Shown: one piece after another, positions 24,491 to 34,151 of the stretch
Numbering within the stretch: the stretch's first letter is position 1
How the letters are laid out: each line of letters opens with the position of its first letter
NCBI GenBank assembly: GCA_902762375.1
Contig: CACWNY010000016.1
Location: forward strand, 1-46,446
From: an uncultured Ruminococcus sp.
GTDB taxonomy: Bacteria; Bacillota; Clostridia; Oscillospirales; Acutalibacteraceae
DNA length: 46,446 bases
Reading direction: 5' to 3'
The notes under the pieces: generated by a model
Told to the model about the DNA's origin: nothing
Databases searched by the model: none
Seen by the model: the letters and a program-made list of their open reading frames with translations, nothing else
Translations under genes and position numbers: made by a program

Positions 24491-24740
24491 CCCCCTGAAC
24501 TGTTGGCATTATTTTCTAAAATGCGTAATTATAGAAAAACAACCTATAGCTATGACAATTAAAAGTTTTTGTCAACTTTTTTCAAAAAGTTGTGGGGTCA
24601 AGGGGCAAAGCCCCTTGTGGGATTTTAAAGCCCCTTGTGGGATTTTAAAGGGCAAAGCCCTTTAACGGATAAAAATTCAAACCAAAATCTGCGTAAGCAG
24701 ATTTTGGCAATAATTACCTGATTTTCAACTGCTTAGACAG
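24491..24740 (+). mobile_element. MITE-like element, full-length third copy with internal duplication
   Basis: It has the same orientation and internal order as 1476-1701. The ends are CCCCCTGAACTGTTGG and CAACTGCTTAGACAG. It is 250 bp, the extra length being mostly a 20-bp tandem duplication of the GCCCCTTGTGGGATTTTAAA module near 24610-24650. No target duplication is recognisable. It fills the gap between the converging DUF4250 and phosphoglucomutase genes. Confidence 0.7.
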
Positions 24741-24789
24741 AAATGAATGTCAGATTTTTCTGTATGGAGAAAACCTGACATTCATTTCT
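24739..24789 (-). terminator. Terminator hairpin after phosphoglucomutase
   Basis: A perfect 15-bp stem AGAAATGAATGTCAG with its complement and an inner TTTTCT/AGAAAA pairing lies 27 bases past the stop codon. It overlaps the end of the MITE by two bases. Confidence 0.65.
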
Positions 24790-24816
24790 ATTTTATAAAT
24801 AAATTTATATATAGAT

Positions 24817-26538
24817 TTATACACCCATGAGTGTTTTGCCTGCGGTGATAAGTTCTTCCACAACAGCGGTTGCCTGTGCTTCATCTTTGCCGACACCTGT
24901 AATGTAGAGTTTGATTTTAGGTTCTGTACCACTAGGTCTTACAGTAATGGAACAGCCGTCATTGAACATATAGGCAATAACATTAGATTTCGGAAGATTG
25001 ATAGTTTCTACAGTGTTGGTTGCCTTGTCAGTCTTGGTGCTGAGTTTATAATCGTTGATGACTTCAATTTTTCTGCCTGCAATTTCGCTGATGGAAGTAT
25101 TTTCACGCAAACCAGACATAATACCATTCATTCTGTCAAGACCTGATGCACCTTCAAATTCAAAGCTGACGGTCTTATTTTTGTAGTAGCCAAATTCTTT
25201 ATAAAGCTGTGTGATGACTTCATCAAGAGATTTACCCTGTTTTCTATAATAAGCTGCCATTTCGCAAATCAGCATGGAGGCAACAACAGCGTCTTTATCT
25301 CTTACATAAGTACCTGCCAGATAGCCATAGCTTTCTTCAAAACCAAAAATGTATCTGTTTTCTTCCCCTTTTTCTTCTAAACGAAGAATTTGTTCACCAA
25401 TATATTTAAAACCTGTCAGAACATTTCGCAATTCGCAACCGTATTTGTCGCAGATTTTCTGAATAAGTTCTGTTGTGACGATAGTTTTGACAACGAAAGG
25501 ATTTTCGGGTAAATTATTCATTGCCTTACGACAGGACAAAATATAGTTAGTCAGCATAATACCAGTTTCGTTACCTGTCATCAGACGGTAAGAACCGTCA
25601 GCCAGTTTTACGGCAATACCTACTCTGTCAGAATCGGGGTCAGTAGCAAGAAGTAAATCCGCACCTGTTTTTTTACACAAATCCAGACCAAGCTGTAAAG
25701 CCTCCTGAATTTCGGGGTTAGGATAAGGACAAGTCGTAAAGTTACCATCAGGCATTTCCTGTTCTTTAACTACAGTGACATCATCAATACCGATTTCAGC
25801 AAGCACACGCCTTACCAGTACATTTCCTGCACCATTAAGCGGTGTATAAACGACTTTCAGACCTGAATTTTCGCAAGCCCCTGCATTGACAGACTGTTTC
25901 TTGACATTGGCAATATAGCTGTCATAAACACTGTCATCAATGTATTCAATCATACCGCTTGCCAGACCATCTTCAAAATCCACAAGCTGAATGTCCTTAA
26001 AGATATCAATACTTTGAATTTCACTGTAGACAGCATTAGCATTATCGTCTGTCATCTGACAACCGTCACTGCCGTAACACTTGTAGCCGTTGTATTTAGC
26101 AGGATTGTGACTTGCTGTTACCATAATACCTGCCTGACATTTCAACTCTCTTACACAGAAAGATACTACGGGTGTCGGCTGAAGTTCTCTGGCAATATAG
26201 ACTTTAATACCGTTGCCAGCCAATACTCTTGCTGCCTCTTTGGTAAAAACATCGGATTTTATTCTGGAATCACCCGCAATCGCCACAGACGGATTTTTAT
26301 AATTCTTTTTGAGATAATTTGCCAATCCTTGTGTCGCATAGCGTATAACATAGATGTTCATTCGGTTTGTACCGGCACCCAGTACTCCCCTCAAACCTGC
26401 CGTACCAAATTCCAGTTCTCTGTAAAACCTGTCATAGATGGCATTTTCATCATTTTTAATGCTTTCGAGTTCCTTAACAAGGTCGCTGTCTTCTGTTGCA
26501 TTGGCTAACCACTGTTCATAAAGTTGTTGAGTATTCAT
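24817..26538 (-). CDS. pgcA: Phosphoglucomutase/phosphomannomutase (alpha-D-phosphohexomutase)
   Basis: The 573 residues have the four-domain layout. The phosphoserine loop TASHNPAKYNGYK carries Ser143. The metal loop TDPDSDRVG has Asp300, Asp302 and Asp304. The sugar loop GFEESYGY and the phosphate-binding loop RPSGTEPK (about 534) are present. It interconverts hexose 1- and 6-phosphates, feeding glycogen and cell-wall precursors. Length and motifs fit the PgcA/YhxB type of Firmicutes. ATG 26538 follows AAAGGAG, with a strong promoter at 26595-26623, so it is probably monocistronic. Confidence 0.94.
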   Translation of the reverse strand: MNTQQLYEQWLANATEDSDLVKELESIKNDENAIYDRFYRELEFGTAGLRGVLGAGTNRMNIYVIRYATQGLANYLKKNYKNPSVAIAGDSRIKSDVFTKEAARVLAGNGIKVYIARELQPTPVVSFCVRELKCQAGIMVTASHNPAKYNGYKCYGSDGCQMTDDNANAVYSEIQSIDIFKDIQLVDFEDGLASGMIEYIDDSVYDSYIANVKKQSVNAGACENSGLKVVYTPLNGAGNVLVRRVLAEIGIDDVTVVKEQEMPDGNFTTCPYPNPEIQEALQLGLDLCKKTGADLLLATDPDSDRVGIAVKLADGSYRLMTGNETGIMLTNYILSCRKAMNNLPENPFVVKTIVTTELIQKICDKYGCELRNVLTGFKYIGEQILRLEEKGEENRYIFGFEESYGYLAGTYVRDKDAVVASMLICEMAAYYRKQGKSLDEVITQLYKEFGYYKNKTVSFEFEGASGLDRMNGIMSGLRENTSISEIAGRKIEVINDYKLSTKTDKATNTVETINLPKSNVIAYMFNDGCSITVRPSGTEPKIKLYITGVGKDEAQATAVVEELITAGKTLMGV

Positions 26539-26594
26539 TCTTGACGCTCCTTTACTGACAAAATATGTGACAATAACCGAAATTATCCATGTCT

Positions 26595-26623
26595 ATTTTA
26601 CCATAAAAACATTGTAATTTCAA
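26595..26623 (-). promoter_or_regulatory. Promoter of the phosphoglucomutase gene
   Basis: Minus strand TTGAAA (26623-26618), 17 bases, TAAAAT (26600-26595), about 57 bases before the start codon. Confidence 0.65.
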
Positions 26624-26678
26624 TCTGTATTTATATCAATTTATAATATTCGTATAAATTTTTCTGTTGCTTTTCTTA

Positions 26679-26707
26679 TTGCAATATTTACAAATATGGT
26701 ATACAAT
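26679..26707 (+). promoter_or_regulatory. Promoter of the lipoprotein gene, divergent from pgcA
   Basis: TTGCAA, 17 bases, TACAAT, 30 bases before ATG 26738. Confidence 0.6.
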
Positions 26708-26737
26708 CATATAAGACAAATAACAAGGAGGGATTTT

Positions 26738-27445
26738 ATGAAAATCAGACAAAACAGTAAACGGTTTTTTCTGCTTTTAGCATGTCTGTTGTTGTGTATA
26801 CAGGGAATTTTTATCGGCGGTTGTCATAAAACGGACAACAACATTTCTAACAAAACAGAACTCATTGCCGAAAGTAAAAAGTCTATTCAGGAATTACTCA
26901 AGAAAGCCAATAATAAAACTACAGCGGATAACATCACTACTTACTGTTCGATAGAAGATTTTAACAAGTACAATATCAAAAAAGATGCTTACAGCCGTAT
27001 TACGACATCGGTTACCATTCTTGATGTAGAAAAAAACATCGGCATACCGCTTTTAAGGAAAACAGATGATGTTTATTATTCTGTACATTGTATTAAAAAC
27101 AACAAAGGGGACAGACTTTACGGATTTATTATGTATCGTGAAAGCGGTACTGCCATAGACGGCTGGCTTACAGATAAATTACATACTGAAAGAGATTTTT
27201 TAACTGTTGCAGTTGGCAGTAGTATCAGTGTTATCAATAAGATTGACCCGTACAGTTGTTTTCTGGAAAATATTCACGAAAATTCCGCAACCAGTTATCA
27301 TACTCTTGCTAACGGAAAAGAATACATCGTGGAATACGAAAGACAGAATACTGAAAGTGACTACAAAATTGTTCACACTCACACAAAGCAAGATACCACA
27401 AATTTCAGCAATTTACTTTTGGCTATTGACAAAGCGATAATTTAA
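26738..27445 (+). CDS. Putative lipoprotein of unknown function
   Basis: The 235 residues run from ATG 26738, six bases after AAGGAGG. A signal peptide ends in a lipobox FIGGC (Cys29), predicting attachment to the outer face of the membrane. The mature part is mixed alpha/beta with Lys/Asn/Thr-rich stretches; I recognise no family. It has its own promoter, lies divergently to phosphoglucomutase, and is followed by repeat elements, so context does not suggest a pathway. Confidence 0.75.
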   Translation: MKIRQNSKRFFLLLACLLLCIQGIFIGGCHKTDNNISNKTELIAESKKSIQELLKKANNKTTADNITTYCSIEDFNKYNIKKDAYSRITTSVTILDVEKNIGIPLLRKTDDVYYSVHCIKNNKGDRLYGFIMYRESGTAIDGWLTDKLHTERDFLTVAVGSSISVINKIDPYSCFLENIHENSATSYHTLANGKEYIVEYERQNTESDYKIVHTHTKQDTTNFSNLLLAIDKAII

Positions 27446-27660
27446 GGGGTTAAGGGCTGCCGCCCTTAACAATCCCGCCCACTTTTTTGAAAAAAAGTGG
27501 ACAAAAAACTTTTCATTGTCACCGCCGACACTTAGATAAACACTCCGAACGAAGTGAGCCGTAAAAGTTTTTGTCGAACTTTTTTCAAAAAGTTCGTGGG
27601 GTTGAGGGGCAACGCCCCTCATGGGATTTTTAAGGGCGAAGCCCTTAAACGCATCAAAAT
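27446..27660. repeat. Mosaic intergenic hairpin elements, inverted pair (copy 12)
   Basis: A minus-oriented core (27446-27520) and a plus-oriented core (27560-27655) are joined by ATTGTCACCGCCGACACTTA and CCGAACGAAGTGAGCC modules, the same joint seen at 3.6, 31.0 and 38.1 kb. Confidence 0.75.
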
Positions 27661-27662
27661 TC

Positions 27663-27702
27663 AAAAAAAGAGTTGTTTCTGAACTTTCAGAAACAACTCT
27701 TT
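27663..27702 (-). terminator. Intrinsic terminator after the FAD oxidoreductase gene
   Basis: A perfect 15-bp stem AGAGTTGTTTCTGAA with its complement and a 2-base centre is followed on minus by a run of seven T. It lies nine bases beyond the stop codon. Confidence 0.85.
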
Positions 27703-27710
27703 CTGCATAA

Positions 27711-29264
27711 TTATTTAGATTCATGATATTCTTTTTCGGTATTGACATTCCAGATGTTATCTTTAGTGGTAACACCATTGATAATATTCTTGACGGTTTC
27801 AAAAGCCGTACACATAGAGTGGTCTATATTATTATAGCGGTGCTGACCGTTTCTGCCGACACAGAAAAGATTAGGAATGGTATTGATGTAATTTCTCAAA
27901 TCGTCCATATGTTCATAAGTATCAAAATAAGCAGGATAAGCCTTTTTAACTCTTTCAACATGGAAGTCAAGTACATCACTTTCACTGTCGATAAGTTTCA
28001 TCTGTACCATTTCACGAATACCCATTTTACCAAATTCTTCATCGCTCATCGACCACATCTCATCGCCTTCATTACAGAAATACTCCAGTCCCATCCAAAC
28101 GGTATTTTCTATATTCTTGACAAGATACGGCGACCAGTTATTGTAAATCTGGAAACGCCCCATTTTAACACTTCTGTCATGTACATACACCCAGTTATCG
28201 GGAACAATATCACCAATAGTTTTGGTTTTAGTTTCATTTTTGAGATTAAGATGAGGAATAAGTACACCAACGGTCATATAATCCCTGTAAGGAAGTCCTG
28301 TAGCAATCTTGCGGAATTCTTCAGGAACATCATTCATACTTTCGATAAGGTCTTTTACAGGCATGGACGAAATAATATAATCACCATTTACAGTGACTGT
28401 TTCACCGTCTTTTTCATAGGCAAGACCTGTCATTTTATTATTTTTGTCTTTGATAACTTTTACAACTTTGGCATTCTTGATAATCGTACCGCCCATCTTA
28501 ACGAAATCGTCAGCGGTAATTTCCCAAAGCTGTCCGGGACCGAGTTTTGGGTAGGCAAATTCTTCAATCAAAGAAGTTTCTACTTTACGATTTTTCTTGT
28601 TGAACATCTTACCAAATATATCTCCGAGAATTGCCATGATAGAAAGCCCTTTGACACGCTGAGCTCCCCATTCGGGAGAAATTTCACTAGGGTGTCTGCC
28701 CCAAAGATTTTCGGTATAGTTTTCAAAGAACATCGAATACAGTTTTTTACCGAAACGGTTGATATAGAAATCTTCCAAAGAATTTTCTTTTCTTTTGAAG
28801 ATAGCACTTTTGATATAACTGCAACCTACTACAACTGTTGTACCAAAACCCATATTTTTAAGTGTTGCCATCTTAAGTGTTACAGGATAATCGAAAAATT
28901 TCCGTTTGAAAAATATTCGGGAAAGTCTGTTGCGTCTTAACATAACACGGTCTGTCTTTTCAGGGTCAGGACCTCCCTCAACGATAGTAGACTCTCTGTG
29001 AAGCACTACATCATCATACGGTAAAGCACCTTGCGTAGGTATCATTTTCTTCCACCATTCGTTGACTTCGGGAACTTTGGAGAAAAAGCGGTGTCCGCCC
29101 ATATCCATACGGTTGCCTTTGTAATTGACTGTTCTGGAAATTCCACCGAACTGATTACTCTCTTCAAATACGATAACTTCGTATTTATCTGACTTCGCCA
29201 TAAGTTCATAAGCAGCGGTAAGTCCTGCGGGTCCAGCTCCGATAATAAGCACTTTTTCTTTCAT
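27711..29264 (-). CDS. FAD/NAD(P)-dependent oxidoreductase (amine oxidase / UDP-galactopyranose mutase-like)
   Basis: The 517 residues begin with the Rossmann fingerprint [17 protein letters not shown] (Gly9-Gly14 loop) and the downstream Glu of VIVFEES. They then have FGGISRTV and [16 protein letters not shown], typical of the protoporphyrinogen-oxidase/Glf-like flavoprotein group. The C-terminal flavin-contact region includes [18 protein letters not shown]. In bacteria such proteins often act in glycan or lipid precursor metabolism. The substrate cannot be read from sequence and no sugar-nucleotide genes adjoin it. It is 27 bases downstream of the D,D-carboxypeptidase gene, probably in one transcript. 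Confidence 0.85.
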   Translation of the reverse strand: MKEKVLIIGAGPAGLTAAYELMAKSDKYEVIVFEESNQFGGISRTVNYKGNRMDMGGHRFFSKVPEVNEWWKKMIPTQGALPYDDVVLHRESTIVEGGPDPEKTDRVMLRRNRLSRIFFKRKFFDYPVTLKMATLKNMGFGTTVVVGCSYIKSAIFKRKENSLEDFYINRFGKKLYSMFFENYTENLWGRHPSEISPEWGAQRVKGLSIMAILGDIFGKMFNKKNRKVETSLIEEFAYPKLGPGQLWEITADDFVKMGGTIIKNAKVVKVIKDKNNKMTGLAYEKDGETVTVNGDYIISSMPVKDLIESMNDVPEEFRKIATGLPYRDYMTVGVLIPHLNLKNETKTKTIGDIVPDNWVYVHDRSVKMGRFQIYNNWSPYLVKNIENTVWMGLEYFCNEGDEMWSMSDEEFGKMGIREMVQMKLIDSESDVLDFHVERVKKAYPAYFDTYEHMDDLRNYINTIPNLFCVGRNGQHRYNNIDHSMCTAFETVKNIINGVTTKDNIWNVNTEKEYHESK

Positions 29265-29291
29265 AAGTTGATTTACTCCTTTTTGGAAAAA

Positions 29292-30608
29292 TTATCTTTT
29301 TTTCTTCTTTTTCCCGGAATACAGGAGAATTAAAATGACATAGAGAACAAACAATGCCACAACAGTCATTACAATAATTCTGAAGATAAGCGATTGGAAA
29401 ATATTCTTAGCGATTGCCGCAAAATAAGACGATTGGCTTTTTTCAATATTCTTCTCAGCGACAAGATTAACTTTTGTCAGTTCTTCGCCGTTGTAACTGA
29501 CGGTAGCCGTACCCAGTACCGTACCCTTAGTAACGGGAGCATCAATTTTTTTCTGACATTTTGCTACAACAACTACTTCGCTATCTTTGACATTCTTATC
29601 CAGCATGGTAGAATACGCATATTCGGGAACTAGATTGACTTTTTCTGTACCCTGACCGTAATTGACATCAATACTGCTGACAACTCTGTCTTTTCCCAGA
29701 ACTTCACGCATGGTAATATTCTTGTATGCCCATTCATACATTTTTTTACTTTCCAGAATGGCATAATTAGTATCATACGGTATACCATCTTCATCATAAC
29801 AAGGAGCGTGCATAGCCACACACATATATGACACATTATCTTTCAGTGCAGTAGATACCAGACAATGCCCTGCTTCATCAGTAGTACCTGTTTTAATCCC
29901 TTTGGCATACTTGTAGTAATAATCCTTTTCATCAGGGTCTATCATTTTGTTGGTTGTGCGTAAGGGTTCGTCAGAATCTCCTTCAATATAATACTCTACC
30001 GTATTGGTAATATCTGTAAAATAAGGTGTAGTCATCGCAAATTTGGCAATCTTGAACATATCCTCAGCGGTAGTATATTGTTCTTCGTCATGCAGACCGT
30101 GTGGATTGACGAAATGTGTTTTTTTACAACCAAGTTTTGTTGCCTTTTCATTCATAAGGGCAACAAAAGAATCGACATCTCCCTGACCAATAAAATCAGC
30201 CAGTACCAAAGCTGCATCATTTCCCGAACTGACCATCATACAGTTAAGTAACTGATATACCGAAAGTTCCTTTTTGGCATAATTTTCAACCCCTGACAGT
30301 GAACTGTCCGTTCCTAAGAGTTGTTCCAGTACTTCAGGTTTGATGGTTACTTTCGTATTTTCCAAATCCTGTATTTGTTCCGTAACAATAATATAGGTCA
30401 TAATCTTTGTGGTAGACGCAGGATAACATTTTTTATCGCTGTTCTGACTGTAGACCACTGTATCCGTATCCAGATTGACCAGATAAAATATTTCTGTTTT
30501 TGTCTTGAAGTCGATTTTATTCTTTACGGCATACACAGGCATAACCGTCATACATAGAAACGCCATACACAAGACCAATGAACAAACCACTGATACTCTT
30601 TTTCTCAT
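29292..30608 (-). CDS. dacF: D-alanyl-D-alanine carboxypeptidase (penicillin-binding protein 5/DacF family)
   Basis: The 438 residues carry a signal peptide (about 1-27) and the serine D,D-peptidase triad STTK (Ser65, Lys68), SGN (128-130) and KTG (239-241). A C-terminal beta domain follows. Near the end a membrane helix (about 405-432) and a KKKKR tail anchor the enzyme instead of the amphipathic helix of classical PBP5. It trims the terminal D-Ala from peptidoglycan stem peptides. The symbol is given at family level; the exact sporulation or vegetative paralogue is uncertain. Confidence 0.9.
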   Translation of the reverse strand: MRKRVSVVCSLVLCMAFLCMTVMPVYAVKNKIDFKTKTEIFYLVNLDTDTVVYSQNSDKKCYPASTTKIMTYIIVTEQIQDLENTKVTIKPEVLEQLLGTDSSLSGVENYAKKELSVYQLLNCMMVSSGNDAALVLADFIGQGDVDSFVALMNEKATKLGCKKTHFVNPHGLHDEEQYTTAEDMFKIAKFAMTTPYFTDITNTVEYYIEGDSDEPLRTTNKMIDPDEKDYYYKYAKGIKTGTTDEAGHCLVSTALKDNVSYMCVAMHAPCYDEDGIPYDTNYAILESKKMYEWAYKNITMREVLGKDRVVSSIDVNYGQGTEKVNLVPEYAYSTMLDKNVKDSEVVVVAKCQKKIDAPVTKGTVLGTATVSYNGEELTKVNLVAEKNIEKSQSSYFAAIAKNIFQSLIFRIIVMTVVALFVLYVILILLYSGKKKKKR

Positions 30609-30788
30609 GAAAACCTCACACCTTTTTTATTTGGTTGCTAAACACCCTTTTCAGAGTAAAAATCCATATATTATATAATACAACATTATTGTACAAAATG
30701 CAAATCTAATTTTAAATTTATTTGATTTTAGAAGTCTCTATAAAAAAACACATCTCTATATATAAAATTTTGACATTTATTTTTTACT

Positions 30789-31056
30789 TCAGTCAAAATT
30801 TGCTTACGCAAATTTTGTTTGGATTTTTATGAGTTTAAGGGCTTCGCCCTTAAAAATCCCACAAGGGGTTTCACCCCTTGACCCCACCACTTTTGAAAAA
30901 GTGGACAAAACTTTTAATTGTCATAGCTGACACTTAGCCGAACAATCGGAACGCAGTGAACCAGAAAAGTTTTTCGTTCACTTTTTTGGAAAAGTGAGGG
31001 GGATTTTTAAGGGTGACAGCCCTTAAACAGAAATTCGGGGACAGTGTTCCCGACAA
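30789..31056. repeat. Mosaic intergenic hairpin elements, inverted pair (copy 13)
   Basis: It starts with the perfect palindrome AAAATTTGCTTACGCAAATT(TT). A minus-oriented core to about 30913 and a plus-oriented core (30966-31056) ending with CGGGGAC/GTTCCCG follow. It separates the divergent D,D-carboxypeptidase and PucR-type genes. Confidence 0.75.
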
Positions 31057-31101
31057 AAAAAGGAATACCAAAAAAAAACAAACTTTTTACGGTTAAAAGT
31101 G

Positions 31102-31130
31102 TTGCAATTTTAAAAAATTTTGTGTAAAAT
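31102..31130 (+). promoter_or_regulatory. Promoter for the PucR/CdaR-type regulator
   Basis: TTGCAA, 17 bases, TAAAAT, with a leader of about 100 bases before ATG 31237. Confidence 0.6.
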
Positions 31131-31236
31131 GGATATCAGAGAAATAATGGATTGCTGTATATTCGGATTTTTGGTAAAAATGAATGCAATCACACTCCTA
31201 CAACAAATTTATAATGGAATTGTGAGGTTGATTATT

Positions 31237-32322
31237 ATGTCAAACAGATTATTTCAGGGTGTTATCCACCAGATGAAAGATGCCATAGACAGACCGATTG
31301 GTATTGTGGACGACACATCGGTAGTTATTGCCTGCAGTGAACTTAACAGAATCGGAGAGGTTATCGACAGTATCACAACAGATACACTTAATTCAACAGT
31401 ACCTTTTGTGATAAACGGCTATACATTCAAATCTTTCGGCACAGGCAACAGCAGTGAATATGCGGTTTTTGTTGAGGGAACAGATGATACCGCTCAACGC
31501 TATGTACAGATTTTGTCGGTATCTTTGGGCAGTATCAAACAATACTATGACGAAAAATACGACAGGGCTAACTTCATCAAGAATGTTATCCTCGATAATA
31601 TCCTGCCCGGAGATATCTACCTGAAAGCCAGAGAATTGCGTTTCAATTCAGAAGTTTCCAGAGTATGTATGGTCATCAAAATCACATCAAAAACAGATAT
31701 TTCGGCTTTTGATATCATTCAGAATTTCTTCCCCGACAAAAGCAAGGATTTTGTCATCAATATCAACGAACATGATATTGCTCTCGTCAAGGAAATCAAG
31801 GCAGGTATCGAATCCAAAGACCTCGAAAAACTGGCAGGTTCTATCGTAGACACACTCTCCAGCGAATTTTATACCCACTGCACAGTCGGTATTGGTACGG
31901 TTGTTACAGGCGTAAAGGATTTATCCCGTTCATTTAAAGAAGCACAGTCTGCATTGGAAGTCGGCAAAGTATTTGACACAGAACGCTCCATTATCAGCTA
32001 CGACAATCTCGGTATTGCCAGACTGATTTATCAGTTGCCCATCACTTTGTGCGAAATGTTCCTCAAAGAAGTCTTTAAAAAGAGTTCCATTGAATCTCTT
32101 GACCAGGAAACATTGTTCACTATCCAGAAGTTCTTTGAAAACAGCCTCAATGTTTCCGAAACTTCCCGTAAACTTTTCGTACACCGCAACACACTCGTTT
32201 ACAGACTGGAGAAAATTAAAAAACTCACAGGTCTGGATTTGCGTGAATTTGAAGACGCTATCGTATTCAAAGTTGCGTTGATGGTCAAGCGTTATCTTGT
32301 ATCAAAATCATCAAAATATTGA
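31237..32322 (+). CDS. PucR/CdaR family transcriptional regulator
   Basis: The 361 residues run from ATG 31237, preceded by GTGAGG at slightly long spacing. The C-terminal 60 residues form the PucR helix-turn-helix (LNVSETSRKLFVHRNTLVYR, then LEKIKKLTGLDLREFEDA). A GGDEF-like/CdaR middle domain (about 140-270) precedes it, and the N-terminal 110 residues are a putative sensor. Family members respond to diacids, purine breakdown or other metabolites. It is directly upstream of ftsEX but separated by a good terminator, so co-regulation is not implied. Confidence 0.85.
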   Translation: MSNRLFQGVIHQMKDAIDRPIGIVDDTSVVIACSELNRIGEVIDSITTDTLNSTVPFVINGYTFKSFGTGNSSEYAVFVEGTDDTAQRYVQILSVSLGSIKQYYDEKYDRANFIKNVILDNILPGDIYLKARELRFNSEVSRVCMVIKITSKTDISAFDIIQNFFPDKSKDFVININEHDIALVKEIKAGIESKDLEKLAGSIVDTLSSEFYTHCTVGIGTVVTGVKDLSRSFKEAQSALEVGKVFDTERSIISYDNLGIARLIYQLPITLCEMFLKEVFKKSSIESLDQETLFTIQKFFENSLNVSETSRKLFVHRNTLVYRLEKIKKLTGLDLREFEDAIVFKVALMVKRYLVSKSSKY

Positions 32323-32343
32323 TAGCAAAATTTTGTGAAATTT

Positions 32344-32382
32344 TCGCCGATGTGACTTTTCAGGGTTACTCGGCGATTTTTT
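32344..32382 (+). terminator. Intrinsic terminator after the PucR-type gene
   Basis: TCGCCGA and TCGGCGA arms, with an inner GTGAC/GTTAC extension, are followed by six T. It ends about 30 bases before ftsE, so ftsE may use a promoter overlapping this gap or read-through. Confidence 0.85.
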
Positions 32383-32410
32383 ACCCTAACGGACAGGCGG
32401 TGAAAAAAAC

Positions 32411-33226
32411 ATGATAGAATTTAGAAATGTAACTAAAACCTTTGAGGACACTGACACGCACGCCATCAACGGTATTTCAATGAAAATACAAGACGGTGAA
32501 CTGGTGTTTATTGTCGGCGTGTCGGGTGCAGGAAAAAGTACTTTGCTGAAGCTGATAACACGGGAACAACTCCCGACAAGCGGTGATATTCTGATTGACG
32601 GCACTTATATCAATCATATGAGCAGGCGTAAAGTACCTTTCTTACGGCGGAAACTGGGAATGGTATATCAGGATTTCCGTCTGATTACCAAAATGACCGT
32701 CTTTGAAAATATAGCGTTTGCCTTGCGTGTAACAGGAAAAAAAGAAACGGAAATTCAGGAAAAAGTTCCTTATGTACTGGATTTGGTAGGACTGACTGAT
32801 AAAAAAGACTGTCACCCCAATCAGCTTTCGGGCGGTGAACAGCAAAGGGTAAGTCTGGCAAGAGCGTTGGCAAACAATCCGAAAATTCTTATTGCTGATG
32901 AACCTACCGCCAATATTGACAATGCACTTTCTTTGGAAATGATGACTTTACTGAAAACTATCAATGAAAGCGGTACAACTGTTCTGATTGTCACCCATGA
33001 TAAAACACTGGTAGAGGCGATTGGCGGAAGAGTTATCGAACTGGACAAAGGTGTCATTATTTCCGACAGCAAACCTGAAGAAACTTCTGATGACGAAACA
33101 TTACAGGACAGCAGTATCTACGATAAACTGGTAGAACAAGCACAGTCTGAAACCGACAACATGACAACTGATACTGTCAGCAACTATGAGGAAATTGTAG
33201 AACAAGCCAAAAAAGAATTACAGTAA
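32411..33226 (+). CDS. ftsE: Cell division ATP-binding protein FtsE with C-terminal extension
   Basis: The 271 residues include Walker A GVSGAGKST (36-44), signature LSGGEQQR (139-146), Walker B ILIADEP (159-165) and the switch His in VTHD. Usual FtsE is near 225-230 residues. Here about 45 acidic residues follow, with two similar helices (YDKLVEQAQSE and YEEIVEQAKKE). FtsE energises FtsX, which activates a peptidoglycan hydrolase at the septum or sidewall. ftsX starts about 18 bases later. Confidence 0.93.
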   Translation: MIEFRNVTKTFEDTDTHAINGISMKIQDGELVFIVGVSGAGKSTLLKLITREQLPTSGDILIDGTYINHMSRRKVPFLRRKLGMVYQDFRLITKMTVFENIAFALRVTGKKETEIQEKVPYVLDLVGLTDKKDCHPNQLSGGEQQRVSLARALANNPKILIADEPTANIDNALSLEMMTLLKTINESGTTVLIVTHDKTLVEAIGGRVIELDKGVIISDSKPEETSDDETLQDSSIYDKLVEQAQSETDNMTTDTVSNYEEIVEQAKKELQ

Positions 33227-33244
33227 AGGCGGTGAAAAAGATTG

Positions 33245-34147
33245 ATGAACCGTATAAAATATTTTTTTCACGAGGGTTGGAAAGGCATATGGTATAATAA
33301 AGGAATGTCTTTAGCATCTGTTGGCGTTATTATGTGCTGTCTGTTGCTGACAGGTGTGGCGGTACTGTTCAGTATCAATTTAACGGCACTGGTAGAGCGT
33401 GCAGGCGACAGTAATGTAGTTATGGTATTTCTGGATTATGACTTGTCCGAAAAACAGACAAAAACTGTCGGTACACAACTGGCTAAAATAAAAAATATCG
33501 CTGAAACCAATTTTTATTCCAAAGAAGAGGGAATAAAAGAATTTAGTGAGGCTTTGAAAGATTTGCAAAGCGAATTTAACGGTGAGGACAACCCCTTGCC
33601 TGACGCTTACAAAATCAAACTCCATGATTTATCCCAATATGACAGTACCATAAAACAGATTGAAAAAATCAACGGTGTGCAAAAAATCAGTAATCGTGGC
33701 GGTATCGCCCATACGATTACTGAAATCAGCCGTATGGTAACCAATATGGGATTGTGGGTCATTTTTATATTGGGATTGATTTCCGTGTTTATTGTTTCCA
33801 ACGCAATAGGTTCCACCATATATGCCCGAAGATTTGAAATCAGCATTATGAAATCTGTCGGAGCAACAAATAGTTTTGTCTGTATACCGTTCATTGTTGA
33901 GGGAATGTTGTTGGGAATAATGGCAGGAATTATCAGTACCTTTTTCCTGAAATTCCTGTATGAAGGATTGTTGAGCGTTTTTCAGATGCAGTATATCAGC
34001 AATGTAGAAGTTGTCAGCTATTCTGTTGTAACAGGATATGTTCTTCTGGCAATGATACTGGCTGGTACTTTACTGGGGATTCTGGGAGCTGTCGTTTCAC
34101 TGGGAAAATATCTCCGCCGTGAAGGAAATGAAGTGCTTGGGTGGTGA
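33245..34147 (+). CDS. ftsX: Cell division membrane protein FtsX
   Basis: The 300 residues run from ATG 33245; a TTG one codon earlier is also possible behind GGCGGTG. Four membrane helices are seen: one near 22-44, then an extracellular loop of about 125 residues, then three between about 170 and 290. The extracellular loop is the known binding surface for coiled-coil hydrolases such as PcsB, CwlO or EnvC. Its stop lies four bases before the start of the M23 protein, giving a compact ftsE-ftsX-hydrolase operon. Confidence 0.92.
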   Translation: MNRIKYFFHEGWKGIWYNKGMSLASVGVIMCCLLLTGVAVLFSINLTALVERAGDSNVVMVFLDYDLSEKQTKTVGTQLAKIKNIAETNFYSKEEGIKEFSEALKDLQSEFNGEDNPLPDAYKIKLHDLSQYDSTIKQIEKINGVQKISNRGGIAHTITEISRMVTNMGLWVIFILGLISVFIVSNAIGSTIYARRFEISIMKSVGATNSFVCIPFIVEGMLLGIMAGIISTFFLKFLYEGLLSVFQMQYISNVEVVSYSVVTGYVLLAMILAGTLLGILGAVVSLGKYLRREGNEVLGW

Positions 34148-34151
34148 CAAA

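Noticed and set aside
27723..28940. 405-codon plus-strand frame
   Set aside because: It lies entirely antisense to the FAD oxidoreductase, has low-complexity Ile/Phe composition and no ribosome site. It is a shadow frame.
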